A stretch of DNA of 16,991 bases. Origin: an uncultured Lachnospiraceae bacterium. Lineage in GTDB: Bacteria; Bacillota; Clostridia; Lachnospirales; Lachnospiraceae. Location of the stretch: the NCBI GenBank assembly GCA_947068385.1, contig CAMTBF010000018.1, positions 1-16,991 on the forward strand. Reading direction: 5' to 3'. The notes below the pieces were generated by a model, which was not told the origin of the DNA, did not search any database, and saw nothing but the letters and a program-made list of their open reading frames with translations. Both the position numbers and the translations under genes were made by a program. Shown here piece after piece: positions 1 to 7,273 of this stretch; positions within the stretch are counted from its first letter, which is position 1; each line of letters begins with the position of its first letter.

Positions 1-161
1 GCTTCGCCTGTGAGCAGCTGCAGCACAGCGTGAGCTCCGTTAAGGAAATCGCAAGACTTTCGGGATACAGGGATGCCGGATATTTCAACAAGGTATTTAG
101 GCGCAGCATGAACATGACGCCCGGGGAATATCGGGAGAAGTACTGGCACAGGAATGGATAG
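1..161 (+). CDS. AraC-type HTH protein, C-terminal fragment (probable response regulator)
   Basis: Only the last 52 codons lie in the window, read in frame from base 3 to the TAG at 159-161. The translation shows the second helix-turn-helix of an AraC/XylS DNA-binding domain: a VKEIARLSGY segment, then DAGYFNKVFRRSMNMTPGEYR, which matches the family signature around the recognition helix and the conserved MTPxEYR end. The stop codon overlaps the ribosome site of a downstream YesM-type sensor kinase. By family knowledge this makes a YesN-type response regulator (receiver plus AraC output) the likely full protein, but the receiver domain is outside the window. A plain AraC regulator cannot be excluded. 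Confidence 0.8.
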   Translation, partial: FACEQLQHSVSSVKEIARLSGYRDAGYFNKVFRRSMNMTPGEYREKYWHRNG

Positions 162-170
162 GAGAAGGAG
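160..170 (+). promoter_or_regulatory. Ribosome binding site deciding the histidine kinase start
   Basis: The purine run AGGAGAAGGAG begins inside the stop codon of the upstream gene. It places AAGGAG 4 bases, and the first AGGAG 10 bases, before the ATG at 175. It supports that ATG over the in-frame ATG at 154, which lies inside the upstream gene and has no such site. The layout implies translational coupling of regulator and kinase. Confidence 0.7.
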
Positions 171-174
171 TGGG

Positions 175-1992
175 ATGAGTAAGATATATCGGGACATGAG
201 TCTGCGCAAAAAGATGTCAGCGTTGTTCTGCGGGCTGCTTCTGATATTGATTCTTGCAGCGGGCATTTTTCTTTTTAGATATTATAAAAATGTCTTCAAA
301 CAGTATTTCCAGAAGAATTTTTCTATGGCAATTACTACGAATGCGAATGGTATCAGGGATATCTTCCGCTCCGTGGGTGATGCTGTGGATGTGGTGTGCG
401 ATAACGAAAATTCTTATATTACAGATGACAGGAAAAACGTGTCCAGTATAGCAGAGAGGATTATTTTTACAGATCCCCGGGAAGAGGGATTCGATTTCAG
501 GGTCATGGTGGACACGCATCATGTTCATGAAGCTATGCTGGAGGTACTGTTTTACCCCACAGACGTACACGCCCTCCTGGTGTCGGGGGAGTATCCCATG
601 GCGGTGTACCTGGAGAAGTGGAACGGTTTTGAAAGCGGATTTTACCGGAATACGGGCATGGAGGCTTTCGGCTGGTACGAAAAGGTCATGGAGAAAGCCG
701 GGGAGAGCCATTGGTTCGTGGATGAGACGGCTCCGGGAAGGCTGTTCATGGCAAAGCTTCTGCGGTACCAGTATTTCACCTGGCAGGAGGGGTATGAGGT
801 GAAAGACCTGGGCGTGATGGTGGCGGGCATCGACTTCGCCGAAATCGAGAACCGCATCGACATGTCGGAGATGCCGGACAGGGCCCAGCTGGCCATCCTG
901 GACGAAAAGGGCAATGTCCTATATGCCAACCAGGGGATGGAGGGGCTTTTATCCGCGGAAAGCCTGGTCTCAGTCTGGAAATCTATGGGTCAGGACACGG
1001 ATTACTGCAGCTACCAGGGAAAGCAGTACCTGGTACAGAAGGACAGGGTTGCCCAGGGGATGGAGCTTCTGACGGTCATCCCGGCGGACGATATCAACAG
1101 GATGTCCCTGCAGATGCTGTGGATCCTGCCGGTGCTCCTGGCGGTGGCCTTTTTGGTGGGAATCTTTTTCATCACCTTGCTGAGCCGTACCATCACCGCG
1201 CCCATCGTCCGCCTGGCGGGGCAGATGGAGCGGGGACTTGTGGAGCCTGTGGAGGAGCGGAATCTGGGCAATGACGAAATCGGCATCCTGTACCGTGGCT
1301 ATAACCGGATGCAGGAGAAGATCCGACAGATGCTGCGTGACGTATGGGAGAGCGCGGAAAAACAGAAAAACGCGGAGCTGCAGCTCCTGCAGGCCCAGAT
1401 CAATCCCCATTTTGTCTATAACACCCTGGGGACTGTGAGCTGCCACGCGCTTCTGTGCGGGCAGGAGGCGATCGCGAAGCAGCTCAACCGCCTGGTGCAG
1501 ATCATGCGCTACAATACCAGGGAGCCCAACGGCCTGGTCCCTCTGGAAAAGGAGATTGGAATCATCCGCCAATATGAGGAGCTGCAGAAGATGAGCGGCG
1601 GAGGGACGGTTCAGTTTGTGTACTCCATCGCGCCGGAGTGCAGCGCGGTGCTGATTCCGAAGCTGATCATCCAGCCCCTGGTGGAAAACTGTATCATCCA
1701 CGGCTTCGACTCCGTCCGGGAGGATGGCCGGATCGAGATATGCGCCGAGATGGCGGGCCTGGGAGAGATCCGGATCTCCGTCACCGACAATGGCCGGGGC
1801 GGCGACATGGAGGCGGTGAACCGGTATATCCATGGAGAGGGCCCGACGGACAGCGCCCACGACAGCCTGGGCGTGAAGAATGTCTACGACCGCATCCGGC
1901 GGGTGTACGGGCCGGCTGGCGGGCTGGAATACTGCACGGGGCCCTGGGGCGGGGCCAGGGCCGTGATCACCATTCGGAGCAATGCCACATAG
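175..1992 (+). CDS. Sensor histidine kinase, LytS/YesM family
   Basis: A 605-residue membrane sensor that should autophosphorylate on histidine and pass phosphate to the AraC-type regulator encoded just upstream. Two transmembrane helices (about residues 15-37 and 314-337) enclose a roughly 275-residue extracellular sensing region. A HAMP linker (about 338-384) follows. A His_kinase segment then reads QINPHFVYNTL with the phosphoacceptor His412. A HATPase region has the N-box asparagine N505 (PLVENCIIHGF), the G1 box DNGRGGD at 538-544 and a G2-like SLGVKNVYDRI. All expected catalytic residues are present. Such pairs often control carbohydrate uptake, but the ligand cannot be read from the sequence. 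The first 300-350 bases are visibly more AT-rich than the rest of the gene. It converges on the leftward ABC gene with only a 71-base gap and no clear terminator. Confidence 0.93.
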   Translation: MSKIYRDMSLRKKMSALFCGLLLILILAAGIFLFRYYKNVFKQYFQKNFSMAITTNANGIRDIFRSVGDAVDVVCDNENSYITDDRKNVSSIAERIIFTDPREEGFDFRVMVDTHHVHEAMLEVLFYPTDVHALLVSGEYPMAVYLEKWNGFESGFYRNTGMEAFGWYEKVMEKAGESHWFVDETAPGRLFMAKLLRYQYFTWQEGYEVKDLGVMVAGIDFAEIENRIDMSEMPDRAQLAILDEKGNVLYANQGMEGLLSAESLVSVWKSMGQDTDYCSYQGKQYLVQKDRVAQGMELLTVIPADDINRMSLQMLWILPVLLAVAFLVGIFFITLLSRTITAPIVRLAGQMERGLVEPVEERNLGNDEIGILYRGYNRMQEKIRQMLRDVWESAEKQKNAELQLLQAQINPHFVYNTLGTVSCHALLCGQEAIAKQLNRLVQIMRYNTREPNGLVPLEKEIGIIRQYEELQKMSGGGTVQFVYSIAPECSAVLIPKLIIQPLVENCIIHGFDSVREDGRIEICAEMAGLGEIRISVTDNGRGGDMEAVNRYIHGEGPTDSAHDSLGVKNVYDRIRRVYGPAGGLEYCTGPWGGARAVITIRSNAT

Positions 1993-2063
1993 TGGGGGCC
2001 AGGGAATGAGCCGCCTGCGGCAGGAATGAGGCAGCCGACCAGAACCTCCAAATGCCTTTGCCA

Positions 2064-3740
2064 TCACTCCTCCAGAACCTTATACAGCCTATGGAACGCC
2101 CCTTCCCTCTCCATCAGTTCATCGAAGCTTCCCCTCTCCACGATCCTCCCGCCGTCCATCACGATGATTTCGCTGTACTTCCGCATCAGCGTCCTGTTGT
2201 ATCGGTGGGTGATGCTTACGATGGTCATGTCTTCATCCAGCAGCCTTTCCTCGATCTCATAGGCGGTGGCATTGTCTAGGCCGGAGGTGATCTCGTCCAG
2301 GAAGGTCATCGCCTTGTTCCGAAGGAACAGCCTGGCCAGGGCTATCCTCTGCAGCTCGCCGCCGGAAAAGTTCTTCCCGTTCTCCTGGATCTCCTCCTCT
2401 ATCCCCTTGGGGAGCCTGCGGACGGTGTCGTAGATGCCCGCTTTCTTTAGGGCCTCCACCACCTGCTCTTTGGTATAGTCCTGGTACAGCACCACGTTGT
2501 TGAAGATTGTGTCGTTGAAGAGGTAGGTCTGCTGGTAGCACACCGGGCTCAGGTGCATGACGCTCTCCCTGTCGATTCCAGAAAGCTCCCGCCCGTTGAC
2601 CAGGATATGGCCTGTGTACTCCGGCCCGTATTCGGTGAGCAGCCTGATGATGCTGGACTTCCCGCTTCCGCTCCTGCCCACGATGGCGTACTTCCCACCC
2701 TTCTCAAAGGTCAGGTCCAGCCCCTCCAGGGAAAAGTTCTCGCCGATTCTCTGGCTGACCTGCTCCAGGCGGATTTCCCGGATTTCCTCCCGGAGGGCCT
2801 CCTTTCCCTGCCTCTCGCTCTCCAGCGCCAGCAGAGCCTCCAGCTCGGCCTTCACCTTCTCCATGGCTTTTAACTGGATCATGCCGTTGGCGATGGACAT
2901 GCATGGGGTCAGAATGAAGTTCATCATATTGGTGATTGCCACTACCTCGCCCACGGTCATCCTGCCCGCCGTCACGAAGAACATGCAGCTTCCCAGGACT
3001 ACCAAGAAGGCCCCGTTGTTCACGAAGGAAGCCAGGGCCTGGGCGCTGTACAGGGTCTGGGAGGAGGACTCGTTCTTCCTGCAGACGAAGTCGCTGAGCT
3101 TCTCCTGCTTCCCCAAAATCTGCCTTATGGCGCCGAAGGTCCTTATGACCTTGTGGCCGCCCAGGTCGTTCTTCACCCCGTCCAGATAGATTTCCAGGGC
3201 CTCCGTATACTCCTTCCTGGAGGAGGCGATCCTCTTTTTCAGCAGGTTCGGCACCGCGAACTGTAGGGCGCTCACCCCTGCAACGATGAGCAGGATGAGC
3301 GGCTCCACACAGATCAGATAGGCGACAGCCACCACCATGAAGATGGCCTGCATGATCATGCCATAGACATTGTTGATGCCATCGTCCAATATAATCTTGA
3401 TGTCCGTGGTGAACTTGGAGAGGTAATATGCCAGGCCCTTTTCTTCGAACTGGTTCGCGGAGATATGGAACAGGTTGCACATCAGGTCGTTGCGCAGATT
3501 CTTCTCGATGCGCCGCACCACGATGGTCTGGCTCTTTTTGCTGCCCCATTCAAAGAGGAATACCCCCAGGCTGAAGACTGCGGCCAGGAGGCATCTCTCC
3601 AGCAGCTCCCGGCGGTCGGAGGAATCGATTAAGAGCTGCATGATATAGGAGCGCAGCGGAGCCATGACGCCCACGATCACCACCGGTATCAGGCTGAGCA
3701 GGAACGGGGTTCTGTTCTTTTTCAGTATGTTCTTTAACAT
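2064..3740 (-). CDS. ABC half-transporter, fused permease and ATPase
   Basis: A 558-residue type-I exporter-like half-transporter expected to work as a dimer. The N-terminal half (about 10-290) holds several hydrophobic helices of an ABC membrane domain. The ATPase half is complete: Walker A GRSGSGKS with K361, a Q-loop in CYQQTYLFNDTIF, a signature FSGGE replacing the more common LSGGQ, Walker B MTFLDEITSGLD with catalytic E483, and the switch histidine H512 in SITHR. The ATG at 3740 is chosen because GGAGGAAAG stands 3 bases upstream (core GGAGG 7 bases away). A longer frame from a TTG at 3830 lacks such a site. It lies about 105 bases downstream of the DUF1266 gene on the same strand and could be the last gene of that transcript. 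The cargo is unknown; peptide, lipid or drug export are all possible. Confidence 0.9.
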   Translation of the reverse strand: MLKNILKKNRTPFLLSLIPVVIVGVMAPLRSYIMQLLIDSSDRRELLERCLLAAVFSLGVFLFEWGSKKSQTIVVRRIEKNLRNDLMCNLFHISANQFEEKGLAYYLSKFTTDIKIILDDGINNVYGMIMQAIFMVVAVAYLICVEPLILLIVAGVSALQFAVPNLLKKRIASSRKEYTEALEIYLDGVKNDLGGHKVIRTFGAIRQILGKQEKLSDFVCRKNESSSQTLYSAQALASFVNNGAFLVVLGSCMFFVTAGRMTVGEVVAITNMMNFILTPCMSIANGMIQLKAMEKVKAELEALLALESERQGKEALREEIREIRLEQVSQRIGENFSLEGLDLTFEKGGKYAIVGRSGSGKSSIIRLLTEYGPEYTGHILVNGRELSGIDRESVMHLSPVCYQQTYLFNDTIFNNVVLYQDYTKEQVVEALKKAGIYDTVRRLPKGIEEEIQENGKNFSGGELQRIALARLFLRNKAMTFLDEITSGLDNATAYEIEERLLDEDMTIVSITHRYNRTLMRKYSEIIVMDGGRIVERGSFDELMEREGAFHRLYKVLEE

Positions 3741-3743
3741 TAT

Positions 3744-3752
3744 CTTTCCTCC
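3744..3752 (-). promoter_or_regulatory. Ribosome binding site of the ABC transporter gene
   Basis: On the minus strand GGAGGAAAG precedes the ATG at 3740, with the GGAGG core 7 bases from the start. This near-perfect Shine-Dalgarno decides the start codon against the upstream in-frame TTG. Confidence 0.8.
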
Positions 3753-3845
3753 ATATACATCTGTGCCGTCCAGGGTGATTGCATGCTTTGTCCTGTGTTC
3801 CTTCAAATATATCTCCCCTTTTTGGGTCAATCCGGAAAATACAAG

Positions 3846-5108
3846 TCACAGCTTCGGATCCCGATACCGGGACAGCACCCTTTTCAGCACCCTGCGCTCC
3901 CCTTCGCCCGGGGTGGCGGTGAGATCCACTCTCCAGGGCACCGAGTAGGGGCCGTCAGGATCCGCCTTCAGCTGCAGGTAGATGCTCCTGCGCCTGGCGG
4001 CGTACTGGGCCGCGTCCGACTGCCCGCACCTGGCCAGCCAGGCCTCATACCCCTCCAGATAGCTCTCGGCCAGCTCGTCCCAGGAGCCGAACCGCTGCTG
4101 GATCACTCTCCCGGCTCTGACGAACTCCACATCCAGCTCTTCGCGGTTTATCATCCGCACCAGGTACATCATGCCCAAAAGCTGGGTGGCCCTGCACAGG
4201 TCCCAGCCCGCGCAGGGGGTATCGTAGCGCCCGGAATGCTTTTCCGTCAGCTCATGTACGGTCTGGAGGCCACCCCGGCGGTCATGGATGTCCCACTGCT
4301 CCCCCAGGGAGGTCTGGCGGAAATTCGCCACCACCTTCCGGCTCCCGTGGACGCCCGTCACCAGAGGCCAGCCCTCCAGCATGGAAAAGGAATGGGCCCA
4401 GATGGCGAAGGTGGAGGCGCACCAAAGCTCGGTGTCGTTTTTGGGCAGCGGGGGATCCCGCTTCCAGAAGATGGCAGGGGCGAAGCGCCAGAGCCGCACC
4501 CCGATCACCCTGTAGAGGAAGAGGAGGATCACGAAGAGCCACGCAGAGGCCATCCTGCCCAGGGCCATGCCGTAATCCGACTGGGAGAGCACCGGCACAT
4601 AGTCCCCGTACATGTCCACATAATGATCCGGGGCCGCCAGCAGCTCTTCGTAGACCAGGACTTCCGCAGGCGGCTCCCACTCTCTCCATACCCCTGTGGG
4701 CAGGCGGTAGACGCCCGCCTCCTCCGTTTCCTGGATCGCTTTTTTGTTGATGTGGGCGATCACCAGCTCTCCGCTGGGGAGGTGCAGGCGGTGGTAGAGC
4801 TGGTCTCCGCTGCGGACAGTGTCATGATTGACCACCGCGCCCTTGGTGATCAGGGTAAAGGTGCCCAGCCGCTCCATGTCCGCAATGGACTCCGCCACCT
4901 GGACATGGGCCCCGGCCTCGCTTCCGGCCGCGCCTTCTTCCAGGGCGGCATCCTTTTGGTAGAATCCATACAGCACAGGCCCCAGGACGAACTCCGCCAG
5001 CAGGGACAGGACAATCAGCAGCGGAATCATCAGAAGCATCATCTGGTACATGCCTGTCCGGAAGCCGTATATATTCTTGTTCGATATCTTGTATCTTGTT
5101 GCGCTCAT
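3846..5108 (-). CDS. DUF1266-domain membrane protein
   Basis: A 420-residue protein with no assigned activity. A hydrophobic helix at about residues 23-47 and a second one at about 185-205 (ASAWLFVILLFLYRVIGV) bracket a roughly 130-residue segment that probably faces outside. The C-terminal half carries the hallmarks of DUF1266 (the YbeU/YbeR family of E. coli): W-D-I-x-D-R, then AGWDLCRATQLLG, then an I-x-x-E-E segment and QRFGSWDELAESYLEGYEAW. By topology the DUF1266 part should be cytoplasmic. The gene starts 10 bases after the stop of the 5'-nucleotidase gene on the same strand, with a GAGG 9 bases before its ATG, so the two are almost certainly co-transcribed. The family match rests on motif pattern. 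The role is unknown. Confidence 0.85.
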   Translation of the reverse strand: MSATRYKISNKNIYGFRTGMYQMMLLMIPLLIVLSLLAEFVLGPVLYGFYQKDAALEEGAAGSEAGAHVQVAESIADMERLGTFTLITKGAVVNHDTVRSGDQLYHRLHLPSGELVIAHINKKAIQETEEAGVYRLPTGVWREWEPPAEVLVYEELLAAPDHYVDMYGDYVPVLSQSDYGMALGRMASAWLFVILLFLYRVIGVRLWRFAPAIFWKRDPPLPKNDTELWCASTFAIWAHSFSMLEGWPLVTGVHGSRKVVANFRQTSLGEQWDIHDRRGGLQTVHELTEKHSGRYDTPCAGWDLCRATQLLGMMYLVRMINREELDVEFVRAGRVIQQRFGSWDELAESYLEGYEAWLARCGQSDAAQYAARRRSIYLQLKADPDGPYSVPWRVDLTATPGEGERRVLKRVLSRYRDPKL

Positions 5109-5118
5109 GACCGAATCC

Positions 5119-7092
5119 TCATCCTTTCCTGCGGGCGCTTCTGCCCGTCAGCCTGCGCACCAGCTTTATGAGCAGCCAGAGCAACAGGGCAATCAGGGCC
5201 AGGAGCAGCACAATGACACCCAGGATGATAAACGCGAATTTATTAGGGCTCTTTACCAAATCGCCGATGGCCCTGCTGTCCTCGATCACCTTGCGGCCCT
5301 GGGCGGAAGCGTAAGCCTCCGGTATGTCAGAGACGCCGTCCCCGTCCAGATCCTCCAGGGAATCCAGGTAAGCGGCGATGGCTGCCCAGGCCTTCAGCTC
5401 CCGCCCGCCGTCCGTGATGATGGCGTCCTCGATGTCCTCTATGGGGGTGCCGTCTGCGAACTTGGGCTGCACGGACAGGATGCCGTAGGACACGTCCGTG
5501 ACGGCGCCCAGCATCTGGCCGCTGTAGAGGTCGCAGACCACACGGTAGAGCTTGTCGTCCTCTATTTCCACACGGTTGCCATTTTCATCGGTCATATAGC
5601 AGTCCGTGACCTTGTTCAGGATGATCCGGTGGGGATTGAAGGTGAAGTGCAGGCCGCTGATGTAGAGCCTGGCGGACTTCATGAAATCCGATACGGAGGC
5701 GTCTATCTCCGCCCCGGTCTTCAGCTCCGCCCCGGTGAGGTACATGCTGATCAGGGGGTAGCCGGGGATGCCGTCCGGGCCTATCCCCAGGGAGTAGGCG
5801 TTGAACACGTCCGTGACGGTGACGTCCCCTGTGGCGAAGGTGTCGCGGACACAGCCTGAGGGCACGATGGCCACGTCGATCGGATGGTCGTCAGGGTCGT
5901 CCGCCTGCGCCGCGGCGTAGGCGAAGGAGTCGGCCAGGAGATTGCCCAGGTTGTGCTCCGTGTGAGTCTCGTACAGGTCGTCCGAGGTGGCGAATTCGAT
6001 GCCGTTTCGGGCCAGGACCTGCTCCGTGGTGTAGCCGAACCGGGCCAGGTAGGTGGCGTCTATCTTCTCCTTCAGGCCATCGATCTTGGCCTGGGCATCG
6101 TCATCGGGCCGGATGTCCTGGGTGACGGGGATCAGCTCATAGGAATCCATCTGCCAGCGCCCGTCCGCCTGCCTGGACATGGACAGGCTCCCCAGGTTCC
6201 TGCCATAGGAGCCGCAGGAGACGATGTAGGTGTCCCCGTGGCGGATGGGTTCATAGAGGGAGGTGTGGGTATGGCCGCTGACGATCAGGTCGATTTCGGG
6301 CACGGCCTTTGCCAGGATTTCGTCCTCGGACTTGTCGGCTTCCTCGCTGGTGCCGCTGTGGGAGACGCAGACTATCATATCAACGTCTTCATTCTCCCGG
6401 ATTTCCTTCACTGTGTCGGCTGCCGCCTCCGAGATGTCCCGGAATTTCAGCACGCAGGTGGGAGCGCAGGCCAGGGAATCCTCCCCGAAGACGCCCAGCA
6501 CCGCGATGCGGATGCCGCCTTTGTCCAGCATGACGTAATCCTTTACGCCATAGGCCGCGAAGGCTTCTTTTAAGAGCCGCTGGTCTTCCGTGAGCCCCTC
6601 CGCCTCCATGGCCTCCCAGTCCACGTTGCACAGGGCCAGGGCGGGGACAGGGTCGCCGCTTTCCGCCGCGGCCTCCAGGGCTCCGGCCAGGCCTACGGAG
6701 CGGTAGTCGAACTCATGGTTGCCGAAGGTGCTGACCTCGCATCCCAGATAGCCCAGCATCCGAAGCTCCGGCGCGTCCGTGTGGAAGATGGTCTGGACCA
6801 GGGTTCCCATGGAGAAGTCCCCGGCATCCAGGAGCAGGGCGTCGGGATTTCCGTCCCTTTTTTCGTCGATCAATGTCTGTATGCGGGCGAAGCCGCCCAA
6901 AGTCACGTTCTGGCCGCCCTCCACGGTGGGGAAGCTGTCCAGATGGGAATGGGTGTCATGGAGGAACAGGATGTCCACCTGCTCCGCGTCCGCCTCCGCC
7001 GCCGCGGCAGGCAGGGAAAACAGCGGGAGCAGGGGGAGCAGCAGCATGACGGCCAGGGAAATGCCCGCGAATTTCTTGGAAAAGCTCTTCAT
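5119..7092 (-). CDS. Secreted, membrane-anchored 5'-nucleotidase/metallophosphatase
   Basis: A 657-residue surface enzyme of the UshA/CpdB/YfkN type, expected to remove phosphate from extracellular nucleotides or related phosphoesters. A signal peptide spans about residues 1-33 (ending LPAAAAEA). The metallophosphatase domain shows D46 and H48 in HDTHSHL, D92 in DAGDF, N125-H126 in FGNHEFDY, a VSHSGT segment and H274/H276 in SGHTHTSL, so both metal sites look intact. The 5'-nucleotidase C-terminal domain follows (HNLGNLLADSF, then VPSGCVRDTF and FNAYSLGIG). A calcium-loop-like DLDGDGVSD lies at 581-589. A transmembrane helix at about 619-642 with an Arg/Lys tail anchors the protein. The ATG at 7092 is chosen for AGAGGAG 11 bases upstream and because it opens directly onto the signal peptide. 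The exact substrate cannot be told. Confidence 0.92.
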   Translation of the reverse strand: MKSFSKKFAGISLAVMLLLPLLPLFSLPAAAAEADAEQVDILFLHDTHSHLDSFPTVEGGQNVTLGGFARIQTLIDEKRDGNPDALLLDAGDFSMGTLVQTIFHTDAPELRMLGYLGCEVSTFGNHEFDYRSVGLAGALEAAAESGDPVPALALCNVDWEAMEAEGLTEDQRLLKEAFAAYGVKDYVMLDKGGIRIAVLGVFGEDSLACAPTCVLKFRDISEAAADTVKEIRENEDVDMIVCVSHSGTSEEADKSEDEILAKAVPEIDLIVSGHTHTSLYEPIRHGDTYIVSCGSYGRNLGSLSMSRQADGRWQMDSYELIPVTQDIRPDDDAQAKIDGLKEKIDATYLARFGYTTEQVLARNGIEFATSDDLYETHTEHNLGNLLADSFAYAAAQADDPDDHPIDVAIVPSGCVRDTFATGDVTVTDVFNAYSLGIGPDGIPGYPLISMYLTGAELKTGAEIDASVSDFMKSARLYISGLHFTFNPHRIILNKVTDCYMTDENGNRVEIEDDKLYRVVCDLYSGQMLGAVTDVSYGILSVQPKFADGTPIEDIEDAIITDGGRELKAWAAIAAYLDSLEDLDGDGVSDIPEAYASAQGRKVIEDSRAIGDLVKSPNKFAFIILGVIVLLLALIALLLWLLIKLVRRLTGRSARRKG

Positions 7093-7154
7093 AATCGAAT
7101 TTACTCCTCTTTTTTGTGAGAATAACATTGGCAAGCAGGTATTTTTACATTATA

Positions 7155-7183
7155 ATAATAATATCTGGGAGGGGAAAAGGCAA
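7155..7183 (-). promoter_or_regulatory. Putative sigma-A promoter of the nucleotidase-DUF1266 unit
   Basis: On the minus strand TTGCCT (7183-7178) and TATTAT (7160-7155) are separated by 17 bases in an AT-rich stretch. The -10 box is about 60 bases before the ATG at 7092. The -35 box matches only 4 of 6 consensus bases, and a nearby TATAAT lacks a well-placed -35. Confidence 0.5.
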
Positions 7184-7198
7184 TATTTAAAAAATATT
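7182..7198. repeat. AT-rich inverted repeat between divergent promoters
   Basis: AATATT, a 5-base spacer TAAAA, and AATATT again form a perfect 6-base inverted repeat. It touches the -35 box of the leftward promoter and lies just upstream of the -35 box of the rightward one. It could be an operator, an UP-like element or chance in AT-rich DNA. Confidence 0.35.
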
Positions 7199-7211
7199 AA
7201 TGTTTCTTTTC

Positions 7212-7240
7212 GTGACGGATGCGCCGGGATGTGGTATAGT
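7212..7240 (+). promoter_or_regulatory. Sigma-A promoter of the LCP operon
   Basis: GTGACG at 7212-7217 (4 of 6 matches to TTGACA) and TATAGT at 7235-7240 (5 of 6 to TATAAT) are separated by exactly 17 bases. The start of transcription should fall near 7247, giving a leader of about 27 bases before the ATG at 7274 that contains the GAGGTGG ribosome site. Confidence 0.7.
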
Positions 7241-7273
7241 GCTCATAAGTCAGTGCAAGAGGTGGAAGGGCAG

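Noticed and set aside
2003..2030. CCTG-CGG-CAGG hairpin flanked by two copies of GGAATGAG as a terminator between the convergent kinase and ABC genes
   Set aside because: The stem is only 4 base pairs and no T-run follows on either strand. It may be chance, so I do not call a terminator there.
3741..3830. N-terminal 30-residue extension of the ABC transporter from a TTG
   Set aside because: The ATG at 3740 has a near-perfect GGAGG site 7 bases upstream. The extension starts at a TTG without one and does not look like part of an exporter.
3741..3845. A promoter for the ABC gene (minus-strand TTGACC near 3826)
   Set aside because: No acceptable -10 box lies 16-18 bases downstream; the nearest AT-rich hexamers are at 13-15 bases.
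3783..5171. Long plus-strand open frame opposite the DUF1266 gene
   Set aside because: It is antisense to a gene with DUF1266 motifs and a good ribosome site, and its composition (His, Gln, Pro, Gly) is typical of a shadow frame.
6779..7273. Upstream in-frame extension of the LCP gene
   Set aside because: The frame is open by chance through the nucleotidase gene and the promoter region. The promoter at 7212-7240 and the ribosome site at 7259-7265 set the start at 7274.
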